DNA from: Dyella solisilvae
Lineage (GTDB): Bacteria > Pseudomonadota > Gammaproteobacteria > Xanthomonadales > Rhodanobacteraceae
Length of the DNA stretch: 64,000 bases
Reading direction: 5' to 3'
NCBI RefSeq assembly: GCF_003351225.1
Contig: NZ_QQSY01000001.1
Coordinates: 934,124 to 998,123 of the forward strand
Positions 61,805-64,000 of this stretch are shown piece after piece (position 1 is the stretch's first letter; every line of letters starts with the position of its first letter). The notes under the pieces are model-generated. The model had not been told where the DNA came from. It made no database searches and saw nothing but the letters and a program-made list of their open reading frames with translations. The translations under genes and the position numbers were made by a program.

Positions 61805-63451
61805 ATGCGTCACCTGTGGCCGCTGGCGCTGCTGAGCTTCGCGCTCTGCGCGTGCCAGCATCACCAGACGAATGGCGCCTCCGACAGCGACAGCGCGTTG
61901 GGCGCGCTGGCCGAGTACAAGGGGTTTTCGCCGGGTATCGTCATCGACGACGTGACGCAGCACATGAAGGTGCTCTCTTCCCCTGCCCTGTTGGGACGCA
62001 CGCCGACCGGCGAACCTGAAAAGCCCACCACCGATTACCTGATCAGCCAGTTCACGCGGATGGGACTTGCGCCGGGCAACGACGGCAGCTGGCTGCAGGC
62101 GGTGCCCTATGTCGGCGCCCAGGTGCAGCATCCCGAACAGATCGCCCTTGCAGTGAACGGCAGGGATGGAGAAGCCCGACTGTCGTTTGGTCAGGACATG
62201 GTGGTCGGCACGCTCGACGAACAGACGCACGCGTCGCTCGAAGCCTCACCGCTGGTCTTCGTCGGCTACGGCGTCAATGCACCGGGCGAACACTGGAACG
62301 ATTACGCCGGCACGGATGTGAAGGGCAAGACCGTGATCATCCTGGTCAACGATCCCGGCTGGGCCACTCAGGACCCGAAGCTGTTCAAGGGCCGCGAATA
62401 CACCTACTTCGGTCGCTGGACCTACAAGCTCGAGGAAGCGGCGCGCCAGGGCGCTGCCGCCGCCTTCATCGTGCATGACACCGATGCCGCCGGTTACCCA
62501 TGGAGCGTCGTGCAACGCAACTGGAGCGGCATGCGCATGGACCTGCCCAAGGGTGAAGAAGGCGCGCGCCGCCTCCCCGTCGCCGGGTGGCTTAGCACCG
62601 AAGCCGCCCGCCAGCTGTTCGCGCGTGCCGGCGCCAACTTCGACACGCTCAAGCGTCAGGCCGCCGAGCGAGGATTCACCGCGGCGCCGCTGCAGGCGAA
62701 GCTGAGCGTGGCTTTCGACAGCACCATCAGCCACGGCGAGTCACACAACGTGGTTGCTCGTCTCGAAGGCAAGGGCCATGCAGACGAGGCCATCATCTAT
62801 TCCGCGCATTGGGACCATCTGGCCAATCCCGGCGACGCCCAGCACGGCACGGTCGACAACGCCACCGGCGTGGCCGGTCTGCTGGAGATCGCGGAGGCCT
62901 TCGCGCATCGCGCGCCCAAGCCGCACCGCTCCGTGCTGTTCATCGCCACCACGCTGGATGAGGCCGGCCTGCTCGGCTCGCGCCATTACGTGGCGCACCC
63001 GATCGTGCCACTCAGCCGGACGGTGGCGGACATCAACCTGGACATGCTGCCAGTCGACGGGCCTGCCAGCGCCCTGTCGGTGATCGGATTCGGCCAGTCG
63101 CAGCTGGACGAATACCTTGCCGACGCGGCCCGTAGCCAGCGCCGTGCGGTGATGCCGGACCTGACGCCGGAGAAGGGTTTCTTCTTCCGCTCCGACCAGT
63201 TGAGCTTCGCCCGCGCCGGCGTGCCGGTGCTGTACGCGCGCTCGGCCGCGACCCGACCCGACGCAGCCCCGAGTGGCGGCGATACCCCACCGCTCGACGA
63301 CACCTTCAATCCTCGTTGGGACCTCAGTGGCGCGGTGGAGGACATCCGCGCACTTTTCATGGTCGGCAGCCGGCTCTCGATGGAACAGAGCTACCCGCAA
63401 TGGAAACCCGGCAGTGACTTCCAGCGTCCGGAAAGCATGCAGGGCCTCTAG
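61805..63451 (+). CDS. M28 family zinc metallopeptidase lipoprotein
   Basis: A 548-residue protein with a lipoprotein-like signal (SFALCACQHHQ). An inserted PA-like domain (PLVFVGYGVNAPGEHWNDYAG ... WSVVQRNW) precedes the M28 zinc core: YSAHWDHLANP, DNATGVAGLLEIAEAF, TTLDEAGLLGSRHY and DINLDMLPVDGP. It is probably an aminopeptidase of the outer envelope. The ATG at 61805 was chosen over a TTG at 61799. It is convergent with gloA. Confidence 0.9.
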   Translation: MRHLWPLALLSFALCACQHHQTNGASDSDSALGALAEYKGFSPGIVIDDVTQHMKVLSSPALLGRTPTGEPEKPTTDYLISQFTRMGLAPGNDGSWLQAVPYVGAQVQHPEQIALAVNGRDGEARLSFGQDMVVGTLDEQTHASLEASPLVFVGYGVNAPGEHWNDYAGTDVKGKTVIILVNDPGWATQDPKLFKGREYTYFGRWTYKLEEAARQGAAAAFIVHDTDAAGYPWSVVQRNWSGMRMDLPKGEEGARRLPVAGWLSTEAARQLFARAGANFDTLKRQAAERGFTAAPLQAKLSVAFDSTISHGESHNVVARLEGKGHADEAIIYSAHWDHLANPGDAQHGTVDNATGVAGLLEIAEAFAHRAPKPHRSVLFIATTLDEAGLLGSRHYVAHPIVPLSRTVADINLDMLPVDGPASALSVIGFGQSQLDEYLADAARSQRRAVMPDLTPEKGFFFRSDQLSFARAGVPVLYARSAATRPDAAPSGGDTPPLDDTFNPRWDLSGAVEDIRALFMVGSRLSMEQSYPQWKPGSDFQRPESMQGL

Positions 63452-63478
63452 GGCCCCGCAAGCCCGGCAGGAAGGCGA

Positions 63479-64000
63479 TCAGCCGATGAACGGCGCCGGC
63501 TGCAGGATCTCGATCCAGTAGCCGTCGGGGTCGCGGATGAAGGCGATGTGCTTCATGCGCCCGTCGGTCAGTCGCTTCTGGAAAGGCACGCCCATCGCCT
63601 CGAAGCGGGCGCAGGCCTGCTGCACATCCGGCACCGACACGCACAGGTGACCGAAGCCGCGCGGCTCGGCGTTGCCATTGTGATACTGGAATTCCGCATC
63701 GTGTTCGGTGCCGTGGTTGTGGGTCAGTTCCAGCACGCCGGGCTGGCCGAGCACCCAGCGCAAGCGCTCGGCATCGTTGTCGGGGATGATCGCGCGGTCG
63801 GCCGCCAGCACCAGGTAGACGATGGTGAAGGCCGCCTCGGCGAAGTCCTGACGGTGCACCGGCGTGAAGCCCAGCACGCGGGTATAGAAGTCCAGCGACC
63901 GGGTCAGGTCCTTCACCCGGATCATCGTGTGGTTGAAGACGTAGCCGTGGGTGGCGGCCTCGGGCGGGTTCACGCCCGGCATGTCGAGCAGCGCGGAGAG
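63479..64000 (-). CDS. gloA: Lactoylglutathione lyase (glyoxalase I), 5' end at or beyond the window edge
   Basis: A glyoxalase I of at least 167 residues. Metal ligands: His in VFNHTMIRV, Glu in GVLELTHNHG, His in GFGHLCVSV, Glu in DPDGYWIEILQ. It converts the hemithioacetal of methylglyoxal and glutathione to S-lactoylglutathione. An ATG at 63982 would start at MPGVNPPEA, but the frame stays open to the window edge and the residues before it (LSALLDMPGV) look like the usual N-terminus of xanthomonad GloA. The true start is probably just outside. Confidence 0.9.
   Translation of the reverse strand, partial: LSALLDMPGVNPPEAATHGYVFNHTMIRVKDLTRSLDFYTRVLGFTPVHRQDFAEAAFTIVYLVLAADRAIIPDNDAERLRWVLGQPGVLELTHNHGTEHDAEFQYHNGNAEPRGFGHLCVSVPDVQQACARFEAMGVPFQKRLTDGRMKHIAFIRDPDGYWIEILQPAPFIG

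Overview
The window is about 64 kb of high-GC, gene-dense chromosome from a gammaproteobacterium. It is most likely a member of the Xanthomonadales, family Rhodanobacteraceae (the Dyella / Rhodanobacter / Luteibacter / Frateuria group). Grounds for this: the leuS-lptE-holA-nadD and rsfS-rlmH housekeeping groups, the fimT-pilV-pilW-pilX-pilY1-pilE minor pilin operon, several secreted S9/M13/M28 peptidases, and REP-like palindromes with CACTGGATCC...GGAATGACG ends. The genus is an inference. No rRNA, tRNA, CRISPR array, prophage or insertion sequence was seen. Long open frames antisense to real genes are by-products of the high GC content and are left out.

Layout. 0-11 kb: 3' end of a DEAD-box RNA helicase, an extradiol dioxygenase, a first ECF sigma/anti-sigma module with a divergent metallophosphoesterase-cupredoxin operon, a YkgJ-type cysteine protein, a YpfJ-type metallopeptidase, a MAPEG protein, a TerC-CBS membrane protein, a CPBP protease, maf and an acetyl-CoA hydrolase/CoA-transferase. 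11-24 kb: GNAT, rlmH, rsfS, a nitronate monooxygenase-like enzyme, a MXKDX-like small exported protein, a second sigma module (sigF-nrsF) divergent from a DipZ/DsbD-like thioredoxin protein and an exported MsrB, then nadD, holA, lptE and leuS. 24-28.5 kb: a pqiA-pqiA-pqiB-pqiC operon and cnoX. 28.5-33 kb: two tandem S9 peptidase paralogues. 33-37.5 kb: prpF, a DUF559 protein and acnD. 38-48 kb: a DUF4442 protein, a DUF502 protein, a CotA-like multicopper oxidase, a phosphoesterase, an M13 peptidase, a patatin lipoprotein and a panE-like reductase. 48.5-56 kb: the minor pilin operon. 56-64 kb: rapA, a DUF2249 protein, an amino-acid permease, a rhomboid protease, an M28 peptidase and gloA (cut by the window edge).

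The most interesting signal is in the two extracytoplasmic sigma modules. Each lies next to a divergent target operon, and in each case both divergent promoters carry the same promoter architecture. Module B (sigF-nrsF) has GTAAC[C/G]-N16-CGAATA in both directions, which fits the published Caulobacter SigF consensus as I recall it. It therefore probably controls dipZ-msrB, which looks like an exported methionine-sulfoxide repair pair with its own thiol electron supply. Module A has GGAATA-N17-GTnnA in both directions and would control a Tat-exported metallophosphoesterase plus a cupredoxin. Other notable items are a DUF559 gene bounded by palindromic repeats inside the acnD-prpF pair, a housekeeping gene group split by accessory genes, a pilY1 with a duplicated cysteine motif, and a perfect TetR-like palindrome before the DUF4442 gene.
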